This document shows positions 14,377 through 26,988 of a DNA stretch of 64,000 nucleotides, one piece after another; position 1 is the stretch's first letter; each line of letters begins with the position of its first letter. Source of the stretch: Paramarasmius palmivorus (taxonomy: Eukaryota; Basidiomycota; Agaricomycetes; Agaricales; Marasmiaceae); the NCBI GenBank assembly GCA_037176845.1, contig JAYKXP010000085.1:1-64000 (forward strand). Direction: 5' to 3'. The notes beneath the pieces were generated by a model. It had not been told where the DNA came from. It saw only the letters and a program-made list of their open reading frames with translations, and did no database searches. Both the position numbers and the translations under genes were made by a program.

Positions 14377-15996
14377 ATGTTTTTCTGCGCCATTTCAGGT
14401 CTACCTCCCCAAGAGCCAGTCGTCTCGACAAAATCTGGCAAAGTATACGAAAAACGTCTCATTATCAAACATATTGAGGCGAATGGGACTGACCCAGTCT
14501 CGGGGGACAAATTGGAAGAGTCGGACCTCATTGCTATAAAGGCCTGTAAGTTGTCTGTTCAGGTTTCTCTCACTTTTCACGCGTTGATTCATGGTTCCCA
14601 GCCCCGGAAACAAATACCCCAAGACCGCCGACTCAAACTTCCATTCCAGCACTGCTTCATACGCTCCAGAATGAATGGGATTCCCTCGTATTGGAGACGT
14701 TTGCCTTGAAGCAGCAGTACAACAACGTACGGCAAGAGCTGAGCTACGCTCTGTATGCTCAGGATGCCGCCAGTCGCGTTGTGGCCAGGCTTATTAGGGA
14801 ACGAGATGCTGCTCGAGAGTGAGTCGTCAATTTTTTTCTCAATTATTTCGTACTAACTGGACCTCAGGGCACTTGCCAATGTGCAAGCTTCAATGGGAGT
14901 CGCACCCAGCGCTGCTGGCGAAGACGTTGAAATGAGCGAAGAGAACGCCTCAGAGGAGGGTATTCCCAAGGAAATCATCGCTCAAATTGACGAAACACAC
15001 CAAACCCTCTCGGCCGCGCGCAAAAAGAGAAAACCACCTGCAGGTTACGCAACCGCGGACGAAGTCAAAACTTTCACTTCCAAACATACCATTCCCTCTC
15101 TCCATTCGGCTTCACCGCCCGGTATCACTGCCCTGGCACTTTCTTCCACGAACCCCAACCAATTTTTGACGGGAGGCAACGACAAGGTCGTGCAACTGTA
15201 CGACAAGAGCACGGATAAGGTCCTTGCTTCGCTCAAGGGTCACACCAAAAAGGTCAACCACGTTGCATTCCGCGAAAAAGAGGGCGAACCTCGGATTTTA
15301 CTCTCAGCGGGTGCTGACAAGATTGCCAAACTGTGGTCTCACGACGAAGCTTCGCAAGAGTACATCCCCAAAGCTACTATCCGTACACACAAGGGCGAAC
15401 TGACTGGTTTGGCCGTACACCCGACCCAAGCCATCTTCGCTTTGTCGTCTACGGATAAAACGTATTCCTTGTACGACTTTGCAAACGCAAACGCAGTGTT
15501 CAAGAGCGTTCCTTCAGAGGATCCGTTCACTGCTCTTTCTATCCATCCCGACGGAACACTTTTGGCAGTTGGCACACCCAGTTCCACGATCCAGATATAC
15601 GACGTCCGGACTGGAGGAATTGCTGCTTCCCTTACCCCCGCTGATAGCGCTCCATTCACCGTGAACACACTCTCGTTCTCCGAAAACGGATATCACCTCA
15701 GTGCCCCGGGATCCTCCTCCACCGTTGCCATATGGGACCTTCGTAAGCAGAAGGCTACTCAGTCTCTTGATATGGGAGAGGGCTTCAAGATCAACAAGGT
15801 CTTATATGATGTGAGCGCGCAGTTCTTAGCTGTTGCTGGCAGTACTGGAGGACGGGTGTTTATGAACAAGAGCTGGGAAGAGCTGGCTAGGTTTGAAGAG
15901 GGTGGCGAAATGACGGACATTGTGTTTGGGGAGGACGGTAAGGAGATTTGGGGAACGACTGGAAGGGAGGTTAGGATCTGGGGCCTGCCAGCTTAA
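14377..15996 (+). CDS. PRP19: Pre-mRNA-processing factor 19 (U-box ubiquitin ligase, WD40)
   Basis: PRP19 is the scaffold and E3 ubiquitin ligase of the nineteen complex, which activates the spliceosome. The first residues [17 protein letters not shown] form the canonical N-terminal U-box, continuing with [20 protein letters not shown]. The coiled-coil tetramerisation segment follows ([20 protein letters not shown]). The C-terminal WD40 domain includes [29 protein letters not shown] and [10 protein letters not shown], and ends with [10 protein letters not shown]. Two or three short introns lie in the N-terminal third, while the WD40 part is one large exon. With PRP17 it is one of two spliceosomal WD40 genes within 8 kb. 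Confidence 0.95.
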
Positions 15997-16200
15997 TTTA
16001 TTTTCTGTACTTGCTGTGAAAATACATGGACTGTCGTCCCCATACGTCATGTAAAAATGACTTGCTCAACGAAACGTATCACCTCTGAAGAGATCAAAGA
16101 GATCAGCTATTCCACGGAAAGTAACCAAGACTGTGCAAGGAGGATCGATATTCGATTGATCGGTAGTACTAATAAACAAATCTAGCAGTTCTCCGGGCGT

Positions 16201-19200
16201 CTATTTGATCATCGCAAGGAGGACATCCTTGTCTTCAGATTCTTCCACGAGAGAACGGAGCTTGCTCTTCTGTTCAATCAATGCCTTTGGTGTGTTGAAT
16301 TCAACCTGATTGATCATCAGCACCGGTTCAGAATATGTATCCGGTAAGGCAACGTACTATTTTCCCGTCTTCAAGGACCATCTGTAAAGCTCTGTAAGTC
16401 TGGGGGTATCGCAGAGGCCCTTGAAGTACTCACGATCTTATCTGAATCCATGACTGTTCGAAGTCGATGAGCGACTGTGATTAAAGTCACGTCCTTGCCT
16501 AGCTCGTTGCGAAGAGCTTGTTGAATAACGGTGTCCGTCTTGTAATCTGTACCACATAAAATGAGAGGTTATTCAAAAGAAATACGTTGACGGGACTGAC
16601 CTATAGCCGATGTAGCTTCATCCAAAATAAGCAGTTTACTGCCTCTGACGATGGCCCTAGCCAGAGCGAGGATCTGCCTTTGGCCGACTGACATGTTGGC
16701 GCCTCCGCTGGAAACGGTCGTGTCCAATGTCAATCTATTCTCCTCAGTTTCGGTCTGAACAGATTGTAATCCAGCAGCACGAAGAGCGTCGTTAAGCGTT
16801 GCATCATCATATTCTTCGAAGGGATCTAGGTTCTGTCTGAGGGTGCCGTTGAAGAGCTCCGGCTAGTAGGTTTATTTAGCTTCAGCCATGTGAACGAACG
16901 GCCTAAACGTACTACTTGAGGAATGATGGTAACTTTGGATCGTAACGCGTTGAGGTTTAGCGATGATGTAGGTAAACCGTCATAGTATACCTCTCCACTA
17001 GTCGGAATGCCACGTAACAAAGCGAGCGTCAAGGAGCTCTAACCAGTGCCACAGCCGTGAGAGAAGGACTCGGGACGCAAAATATGAACTCACTTTTCCG
17101 GCACCCGTACGGCCCACTAGAATTCTCTTGTGAGTACAACGTGTGCCACAAGTCTAGAAATCACTGACCGATGCCAATGCGCTCGCCGCTTCTAATTTCA
17201 AAGGACAGATCTCGCAGAACTTCGGGTCCGTCCTTGACGTATTGAGCGCTCAGATGCTCGACCCTGAGCGACCCACTCGCTGGCCAATACGCAGGGGGCT
17301 CTCCTTGCGTCGTTGGCTCTGGTTCCTGTTTGATTCCAAGATACTGCTTAATCCGTTCCAGACTAGAAACGACTCATAAGCTTCTAATGGACCTTACAAT
17401 GTGTTTCCGTACCTGTTACCTACACCGCAATATCAGCACAAAAGCAAAACACATGTGATAAACACTTACTTTGGATCTCGATGGTATTGACACACTGGAC
17501 AGCAGTAAGCACTACACCACTGAAACTAGCTGCAAACCATGGATTAATTTGAAACCCTCGAAAACGGTAAGACAGACAGACCGCCCATGCTTAACGAAAA
17601 CCCAGTGGCCGCAGAGCTCTGATGTGCTGCGTAGAATAAGTAAATAGCAAGTGCAGACACGAACATCGTGCTCAAAAGATCCATGCGCAAGGCAATCCAC
17701 CGGGTGAGACAATGGAAAGTCCGTGCGGCGCGAGAATAATGGTCGATGCGTACAAGAGATTCGCATATGAACTGCTCCTGTGCGCCATACGCTCGTATCG
17801 ACGCTATATGTACAACAATGTGAGTGAAATGCATGACACTTGTCACAGCAACAGGATCACATACGAAGACCTGCAATGGTAGCGCCGTAGCTTGAGATTC
17901 AAATTATTGAGTTTCAGTAGTGTTAGTGATCTAACTGGAGACTTACTGTGCAAGAACAGGCGCCCGGGCCTTGGACATTTCTCGTTTGATTTCGACCTGA
18001 GTTTTCATGTAGACATCGCTCAACCAAGTGGCGATGATGGCTAGGGTGATACCGGGGAGTATAAAGATCGGGCTGTATATGACCACACCTCCGAGTCGTA
18101 TCAACATAAATGAGACAACGTTCCAAAGTACAAATATATGCTGAAACAGTGGACCATCAACTGTTTTGTATTAGCGATGTCCTGAAACTTCCTGGTCCAC
18201 GTACTGGCATCGATATCTTGGGTTACCCTGGTTATAATTCGTGACTTTGGAGTGATGTCAAGCCAACTTGTGCTGTGTGTTAGAATGAGGCTTTCGTTAG
18301 AAGGGAAGACGCTTACCGGAAAGTTGACCCGAATACGGCTTCCATCAATCGCGCGTGGATTGTTCTCGAGGCTCGCAACGACCCTCGCATCGTGACTAGC
18401 CTGCAAAGAATATACGATAGCATAGAGGAAAAGCAGAGAGACACTAATTTTCAAATCATTGAGCCTTCAACCTTTTGGGGCTTGCCAGACACCTACGGTA
18501 TACTCCAACATGGCTGCAAAGATACAATTCAAATACTAATCTAAAATTATTGCGACGACTTACACGAGAACATTGACTTCGCTGGCCGGATAGATAGCGT
18601 ATTGAGATGCCCAGTATCCGAGGTACCATGACTGGATGCCGAGAAATCCATTTGACAAGATCATTGGAACGAAGAAACACAAATAGTAAATGATAGGATG
18701 CTTTCCTCCAAGAATCTTGAAGTACATTGCGACTTCAAAGAGACGTGTTAGGGAATATCATTTTCAGACAGACATTGAAACTGACCCGTTGACCAGCGCA
18801 CTCGCCCGTCTTCCTTTTCTTCTTCCACAATCAAATTTCCAGGCTTTTGTGTCTTCTCGCCAGCAGTGGGACCGATTAAAGCATCCTCACTCTCCATTTT
18901 CTCGAGCTCCTCGAGGTGCTCCTCGTCTTTTTGAATTTGGTCTTGGATGTAAGCACTCTTGCTGCCAGAGGTCTCCTCTCCGGTCAAATGTCCGTCAAGG
19001 TCGACCGACACGATATAGTCAGTCAAAGGAGCAGTTAATGCCAAGTTATGCGTCTAAAGAGAGATCAGGCACGAAGTTTTATGATTTGTCAATCAGCACT
19101 CACCACAAGTAAGATCGTCCTCCCCTTGACGAGGTCACCCCGGAAACATTTCTCTACTATCCATTTAGCAGTATGTATGCTTTCGTGACAGATATTAGTG

Positions 19201-22200
19201 AGTGAATCAGAATGAGAGTAGATAGACGCACTCCAAAGCAGCAAACACGTCATCTAGAAGGAGAATCTCCGCATTCGAATAGATTGCCCTTGCCAGTGTG
19301 ATCCGAGCTTTCTGTCCACCACTGAGAGTCACACCCAGTTCACCGACCTCGGTGTTATCACTGGCCTCAAAGAGACTGAGGTCATGTTCAAGACAACACT
19401 GATGAATGACCTTCTGATACCGTTCCTCGTCAAAGACACTATCAAATAAGATGTTTGCCTGCCCCCGCGCGTCAGTATTGCTCTACGACACAGGAAACCG
19501 TGACTATCGGTACCTTGATGGTATCATTCTGTATCCATGACTCTTGTGCAGCATACGCAACGCCTTTGTGACGAGGAAGGTTGAACCAAGATCCAGGCGT
19601 GTTGGATGTGAAACAATGCATTTCACCTTAAAAATGCCTTCAGTTATACCGAGAAATGTGGTAGGTGGGAGTATCGTTACCTAAAAGGGCCATCAATACA
19701 CTAGTCTTTCCCGAACCTGTAGGACCTATGATGAGGTTGATAGCTTTGTCCTTGAAGACAATTCGGTCTGGGACGTGTAGGACAAAGTTTCGTTCCGAGG
19801 AATCCGTATCTTGTTTCACTTCCCACGTAAACTTCGCATTCTGGAACCCGATCTCTTCTCTGTGGAGTGCGGATTCTTCGTGGACATGTTCATCTACATA
19901 CGCATCGAGGAGTTCCGTCTGATGACAACGGGTCAGAAACATCTTAAGAGGGAACGTAGCGACTTGCGTTTCGAAGGAAATCATTGATTCGATCCAGGGA
20001 GACCTTGCCGGCGAAAATTGATGATATGGCATTGGTGACTTCCCATAGCAGTTGTCTGTAGATATTATGAATGAAATGGGGACTGAAAAGAGGAAGTTTA
20101 AAGCCTTTACCTGAACGTGTTCATAACGGAAAGGGTTGAGAACACTTTAGAGGGTGACAATTCTTGCTTCATGATTGCAGTCTGTCAAGAGGTTACAAAT
20201 GTCTGTAAAGATGAATGTCGGCGTTAACGGACGCTAGAGTATGGAAATTAGCCTAGGCCACTGCGTATAGGAATGTAGTATACTTACTATGTGATATATG
20301 TGCCAAGGAGAACGAGGATGGGAAGCGCGAAGCTGCAATAAATTGAGGCGTCCATCCAGATCGGACAGGTTGAGAGCCTACTTAGTGACGTCGATAGGCA
20401 GAGTGGAGAGAGTAAGCTTCCAAGACCACTCCATCTCTTCTACACGCTTCTCGTGGATCCCCTTTTGCATCCTCTTCTCCCAGCCGAGCAACTTGATCAT
20501 ACGCATGAGGTTGACCGCTGTTACAAACTTCAGGTTTGAGGAGGTACTAGTATGTGAAGGCATAAAAGCCCACCTTCAACGACTCGAGATACCCTATCAT
20601 CTGTTCTCCTCATCTTCTCCTTCTGGTAATGGTGCACTATTTTCCCAACCAGACCAGGAATAGGCATACAAACGATGATTATGGCCAAACCTACAAATGC
20701 GCTGACCGAACAAAAACATAAGTAATGGTGTGTCACTGACACTTCAGATCACCCATACCTCCATCCCAAGACCTCATACAGAAAGAAAATGGTCAAAGCG
20801 ATTCGCGGAGGCACTTGTACCAATAATTTCGGGAAGTCACGGGCAGCGATCACATTTGCCAGATCAGTGGTGATCAAGTTGTTCATCTTGCCAATGCTAT
20901 TCTTTTGCTTTGGGTCTTGTCCTTGGGCTGACTTTTCGCTTTGAGGTCGAATGCGGAGCGAATGTTCGAAAACGAGTTGCGTAAGAATGGCTTCGATTCT
21001 AACACTGAGACGGGCCTATACAACCCTTGATGAGAAAGCCAGTAAAGGTAAGGAAGACGAGGGACTGACTGCTATGAACCCGTATCGATTCGTTGCCAAC
21101 GAGTGAACAAATGGCCCGGTGAAAAGGAGAGCAATCCAGAACCAAGGTCGCATTACTGCTCCTTCTCCACCCTTCTCGATATAGCTGTTAAAAGTTGATC
21201 ATGATCAGTAGGTGGTAATACGAGGCGAGCACCATGCTTGTCGTACTTCAAAAGTCTATTGATAGCAACGGGGGACGCCAACGCAGTGACCATGTCAACC
21301 AAGCTAACCATAAGCAGCGATGCGTAATCCCAGCGAAATGTCTTCATCATGCCCCAGAAGATGTGTGATTTTTTCGCGCCAGAAAAGCGATCCAGATTCT
21401 GTACCTAGTATGAGGGTGTATACCGAAATGAAGGTGAGCCATTCTTACCCCGAAGCTCTGTGATTTAAGGTAACGAGCTGCATCATAGTCGGCCAGTGAG
21501 GGCAAGCTCTTGTCGGTGAATTTGGGGCTCTTGTACGTAGAGAAGATGACCTGGTCCAAAAATGTGTATGTGAAAAGAGAGGCAAGAGATGCCACTTGTT
21601 CTGGGTTTGCCTGTGAAAAACGAGTTCGAGGTTGATTCCGTGTGATAGTTCATTGACACATACCTCCTCCTGAACGCTGAGATAGTCTTGACGCGGTGTG
21701 AAGAGTGGAATGACTACAGCTACGAGCACGAGGACACCGATTTTGGCCCACAGCAATGGACCGTCCGCTTTGTCCATCGGCTCTTTCGTGTATGTCAAGA
21801 GTGGATACACATCTCGATATGAGTAGACGACTAGGGTGACAAGGAGTACAATGTTGCGATGCAAAGCCACCAAGGTACTGTCTTTCTTCACAATTAATGG
21901 TATAGCAGCAAGAAATGTCGTGTATAGCTACCAAAGGCATTAACGAGGTTGCATGGGGAAGAGTTCAATAGTTACTCACAAAGCAAAACACTAAGGCAGA
22001 TTCTGGAACTGCAGGAACTGACGGTTCAGACTCCTGAGCTCCAGAATACCGATATGAGACGAGCGAAAGTCCTAGTAGCCCCAGACATCCAACAACCCTC
22101 AACCACCAGAAGAGCGTTATAACGCGTCCGGGTGTGACGCGAATCGTTGAAATGTGTTCATTCAAGGAGGCATCCACTTCCACATCGTCAAGCCTAATTG

Positions 22201-22373
22201 GCGAGGGTCGCTTGCTGAGACCCTTCACCGACCACTGAAAGAGAAGTAGAGCAAGAGATAAAAAGGCAGCATAAGGTGGTATGAGGAGAGTATCGCCAAA
22301 GAATCTGGATGTATCCAAGGTCAGATGCGAGTCTGGCCGAAGGAGAACACATTTCCTACCTTTCAACACCCAT
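16201..22373 (-). CDS. ABCC-family (multidrug-resistance-associated type) ABC transporter
   Basis: This is a full ABC transporter spread over 6.2 kb and many short introns. The order is membrane domain, NBD1, membrane domain, NBD2. The N-terminal part has hydrophobic helices ([28 protein letters not shown]), suggesting an extra TMD0-like region. NBD1 shows Walker A GPTGSGKT (near 19720) and signature [17 protein letters not shown] (near 19300). NBD2 shows Walker A GRTGAGKSS, split by an intron at about 17040-17095, and signature [15 protein letters not shown] (near 16680). The last residues are DVLLAMIK before a stop at 16201. The arrangement matches fungal vacuolar or plasma-membrane ABCC pumps of the Ybt1/Ycf1 kind. 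Its substrate cannot be read from sequence. The start ATG at 22373 opens a tiny first exon (MGVE) and is less secure. Confidence 0.87.
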
Positions 22374-22430
22374 AGTCAAGCTATGAACTCAGGTGGGTGA
22401 TACAGGTGTATCTCTGAAGCAAAATGCCAA

Positions 22431-22702
22431 TGGATCTATGCCGCTTTATCTCTGAGAAAGTGATTGCTAGATCAATGTCACAGCGCTGAACGAGTCAGGG
22501 CTCCCGCACGAAAACGGCGGTTCCGTGGCCGGTGCCTTTGCAGGCTGCTTTAGAATTCAAGTCAACTGGATCCATGCCGCTTTATCTCTGAGAAAGTGAT
22601 TGCTAGACCAATATCACAGCGCTGAACGAGTCAGGGCTCCCGCACGAAAACAGCGGTTCCGTAGCTGTTGCCTTTGCAGGCTGCTTTAGAATTCAAGTCA
22701 AC
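22431..22702. repeat. Direct tandem duplication, two 136-bp copies
   Basis: Copy one spans 22431-22566 and copy two 22567-22702, with an exact 136-bp period. By eye they differ at seven positions, six of them transitions, giving about 95% identity. The duplication lies just upstream of the ABC transporter start, in its likely promoter or 5' UTR. Confidence 0.85.
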
Positions 22703-23418
22703 TGACAAGTACTCCAAGGGCCCATCTGATTCCTATTCAATTGTGGTACAATCCGGCGTTCACATCAACGGTACGGGAGCAGCTGGAAAGGAACAGACTT
22801 CGATTAGTTTGTCGGCCTTCAAGTCAAGAAATGCTCACAGAGGACACGCTCGAGGGTTAATGCAACGTTCAGGGTCGACTCGGAAGAGACAAATTTACAA
22901 GAGTGAGATGTGGGAAAATTCTGGACAAAAAGGGTTCCGAATTCCTGGCCATCCTCATCAGCCCGCGAACCGAAAACTGCAGCAGCTTTTGCGCCAAATA
23001 TAGCTACAATGAGGACAAGAGCCAGACCAACAGTTGTTCCGTCAGTTTCGTGGTGCGGTTGGTGTCTTTACCGCCCAGGAATACTCCCCAAGGTGACGGT
23101 ATGATCTTCGCATTAAGACCGACAGGAGTGTGAGCATTACAGATATGTCATTGATCATTGCAGTCATTTTGTACTACTACAAAAAATGTCAGTCATCCTA
23201 CAGTATTCGAAGGAATTGTAAATGTAAAAGAACATGATGCGGAAAAACTTGAAATTGCAAGGCGAGCCATGAAAAAGGGTACGAGGAAGGTAAAGAGTGA
23301 CCGGCAACTGACAGCTAGTGTCAGGGAGGAGGGAGGTATCCTTGAGTATAAGTATGATACAGCGTAATAATGATAACAGAGCGAAACGGGAAAATCATCT
23401 ACCCAGTCCCGAAAGAAA
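22703..23418. other. Intergenic stretch between ABC and OPT genes
   Basis: Several short open frames occur on both strands, but none has a recognisable domain or a convincing exon chain. On the minus strand near 23000-23050 a short hydrophobic stretch could be a relic of a membrane protein. I do not call a gene. Confidence 0.45.
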
Positions 23419-26137
23419 TCAATTCCACGTCGTTGGCCCAAAGGTGGCACCTTCGTCCACCATCTTCAGTGGCATCCCATTAGCATCGGCAGTGTTCTGC
23501 CATATCGTGTTGCCGATCCAGTCGATCTGGTCAATTTTCGTTGGATATACGACACAGAAGAAGATGACGACCAGACTGAGGGCGACACCGGCATCCAGGG
23601 CAGCGGAAAGGATGTAGTTATATCGCATCCACCATCTGAAGTGGCGGCGACGGACAACAAAGTTGAAGATGAATCCGACGAATGCCCACGAAGCGTAGTT
23701 GATACCGCTAGCAGGGGGGATGGCACCGACACCAGAGAACATGACGGGAATGTTGACGTATCGCCAGAAACCGAGGGGGTAACGGCGAGCGAGGAAGTAG
23801 AAGGGAATCGGAAGAATGGCACCGATGAGGTAGAACCATAAAAGGGAGCTGTAGGGCTGTCCCGGGCTGAACATGCGTTGAGGGCCAATGGCACCCCAGA
23901 TGAGGGATGCGGTAGCGAAAGTGTTCTCCGATGGGCAAACGAAGCCATCCTTCTGTTGAGGTGTGCAAATGTCCTCAATGTTTGCGAACGCCCAGTTCTG
24001 AATGCCGACGGTGACGAAACAGCTGATGGTAGCCGCGACAACCTGAACCGAGAACATCATGCGTGGGGGGATCTTCATGTAGTGGCCTAGCTTCAAGTCA
24101 CCAGCGAAAGCGACAGCTTGGTTAGTGCCGATGTACGCAATCGTCTTGAATATGATGTTTGCGATGGGACGATTGGGAAGCATGTAACCAGCTACAAGCT
24201 CGTGGAAGACCTGCATGTTGCTGACCTGCTGGTTCGTGATGGCTTGCAGCATAGCCATGGGAAGGGAAAGGATAGCTGCGAGACCGAAAGCAATGAGTGC
24301 GGCCCAGATCGGGAGCTCGGTGGGGAAGAGGTGAATAGAAGTGAGCAAGCATGCCATGGCGACGCATCCGACGGCGCCATACCACCACAAGGGGGCTTCG
24401 GGATAGGCTTGCATAAGACGAGAGTGCACATCACGCTCATCCTTCAATGAGCTTCGGAAGCGTCTAGCGATATCCCTGCGGAACCACACTGAAGACAAGT
24501 CAGCTCAGAAACAGTATAGAAGCCCCAAAAACAAACACTCACAGAAGGTGTGCACGAAGATTGAAGTGAACGCCGCGAAAGACAATGCGTAAGCCATGAT
24601 AAGAGTTGCAGGGATGTACAACGGAGAATAGGTGCGGTACTTCTCCTCGTCGAATTGGCCGTTGGTGACAATGGCTGAGGCATTGTAAGGCATACCAGTG
24701 TTGTCGAAAGATCTAGTTGCCGAAATGGGCAAGTACGCGGTGTTGAAGCTATTCGTGACTTTGACAATGTGTCAGTTTTGGAATTTTGTATGCAAAGATG
24801 TCGATACTCACAGTAGATGATGGGGACAATAATCCAGAACCAGAACACCATAGATACAGTAGTGTTCAACTCAGACCACCACTGTAGAGAAGACATGAGC
24901 TAAGAGCAAGGATTGAAAAGAGGAAGAACATACTGGAGTGACGAGGGGACTTCCGATGTAGGAAATCATTGACCAATCGAAGGTCAAGATACTCATACCA
25001 AGACCGGTATTGGTACCGAACAAGGCATTGACGGCCACGTTATCCGGAGCGATCCAGCATACCCAGTTGAACATGCTGAGAGCGGTGAAGAGATACCCGG
25101 GGAACCAATACCAGACGAAGCTGCACACCATCGCAATGAGGAAGAATCGCTCTCGAGTCATGTGTCCTCGATCACGCATTCCATAGTTCTTGTGCAAGGT
25201 GTTGAAGAGCGCAGAGTTGACCAAGGCACCAGGCCAAATCATACTCGACGGCCAGACAACGAATTGGCGCAAGAAACCGGCCAAGGAGAACCCAAGGATC
25301 TGCGTTCCGAGGGCAAGGAGAATTTGATAGCCGAACGTTAATTCGTGCTGGTAGAACATCTCCTGGGCAGCAAAGATACCGGTGGCATATGCACCACCAA
25401 CCACGATGTTGGACATCACTGTAATACAGACGTGCTCCTTGATGTTGAACGGACCTGGGTTGAGCGTCCATCTCCAGCCGAGAATGTTGAACTGGTATGT
25501 CGGAAGAATCCTCTCGAGGAGCTTGCCGCAAGGTAAAGACACCAGCTGGGCAACGATACCAGTGACGAAGACAGACGGGTCTAGACATGTCAGTCAGGAT
25601 GAGGTAAGATGAATAGCCGGAAGGATTACTCACATCTGAAACCGAAGAACTGATTGTTTCCAGTGACCAAGACGGAAAAGAGGATACCAAGGAACCACAT
25701 TCTGAAGGTGTTGACAGGCATAGTGGGGTCATCGATGCTTGAAACAGCAGCTCGAACTTCGGGGTACGGAGATTCACTGCGAGAAACCTGTCAGTTATGT
25801 TCCGTTCAGGTAGAGATATGTATACGCACTCGTCAAACTCGATGGCAGTTGAGTTCCGAGACTCGGCTCTGGATTGAGTGAAGCGCTCAGAGTCGATGTG
25901 AGAATCAGTGTCGATTTCGGAAGGGGCATAGTGATTAGCTTTCTTCGTCCCGAGCTCCAAAGATTCCGTCGAGAGAAGAGGCTTCTTCAAGTCCATGTTG
26001 GGGTCGTTCAAATGTTCCATCATAAAGTCGACATCTTCGGGAACATCGGGAACATGTCGTGGCCGCGCGAGGTGTGCGGGGAAGGTAGGGAAGGCGACGT
26101 GTTCCGTAGAAGTCGTGAAAGCTTTGCTGTCCTCCAT
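23419..26137 (-). CDS. OPT-family oligopeptide transporter
   Basis: OPT proteins are proton-coupled importers of small peptides, including glutathione, at the plasma membrane. After an acidic cytosolic N-terminus (VPEDVDFMMEHLNDP), the protein has many hydrophobic helices and family blocks: MPVNTFRMWFLGILFS, LPCGKLLERILP, LNPGPFNIKEHVCITVMSN, QILGFSLAGFLRQFVVWP, WPGALVNSALFNTLH, ALSMFNWVCWIAP and KLGHYMKIPPRMMF. The NPGPFNIKEH block is a hallmark of the family. It ends with GATFGPTTWN. Five or so introns are visible. The start ATG at 26137 (MEDSKAFTT) is the first ATG in frame. It is divergent from the dioxygenase gene, with 851 bases between them. Confidence 0.95.
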
Positions 26138-26988
26138 GGCGAGCACTGGCTAGGGCAGACTCGTCGTAAAAGGTAAGGGGGGAGAGGGAATCGTGAAGTA
26201 ACAAGAACCTGCGTCGGTGGTCCTTTTTCTATTGCATCGCTTACGGATCCTAGTCATCGCGGCCTGAAATTGACATCCATATCTGTCTGAAAATGGAAAT
26301 GGCGAAGGCAAGTAAGACAATTAGACAAAAGACGAGCTATTGTTCTGGTCCGACGAGAAAGGAAACACTAAGCATGGACGGGGCACCGAAGCTCAACCGT
26401 CACAATAGCCTGAGAGAACTTTGCTGATCGACGATTGCCGAGGGTAGATAGGGCCCATGCACCGAGAAAACCTTGTTTCGTAGCACTGAGACCTCCTCTT
26501 CTCGTTCCTTTGTTCAACGAATGGCCGTTGCTGTACCTGCATTGCTGAAGCAGATGGCCTACGCATCGAGAAAACTTGAGTGAAAACAACTTTGAGAAGA
26601 ACTGAATCGTCACCTGTTCAGACACCTGAGGGGATATTGAGTAAGTGACCACGCTAGTCGACAGGGTTTATTGTTTCTTTTGTGTTTTCACCTGGGCAAA
26701 ATGGGGATACAAGGAGAAGAAGGTCGGCCGATTCTGATGGGCCTCATTCCTTGATAAGATGACGATGTGCCTGTGGCTGTACGATAAGATTACTGAAATT
26801 TCGGTTGCCATTGCCGTTGCCTGCCGAAGAAAACGCAACTTTTCCCTTGAATTGCTTCACTCACACGACTAGATCACGCAGGATGGGTATTGCACAATCC
26901 GGAGGCCATATGACGACCTCTGCAGAAGATTTAAATCCATAGCGTCTAATCGTTCGTCGAATCTGTTTTGACTCACATCGCTGTCGAA
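26138..26988. promoter_or_regulatory. Divergent intergenic region between OPT transporter and TauD-like dioxygenase
   Basis: This 851-base gap carries the upstream regions of both genes. No gene, clear TATA box or repeat is seen. Co-regulation of the two is possible but not shown. Confidence 0.45.

Noticed and set aside
22668..23133. Plus-strand frames of 76-111 codons between the ABC and OPT genes
   Set aside because: They partly consist of the 136-bp duplication, have no motif and do not join through plausible introns.
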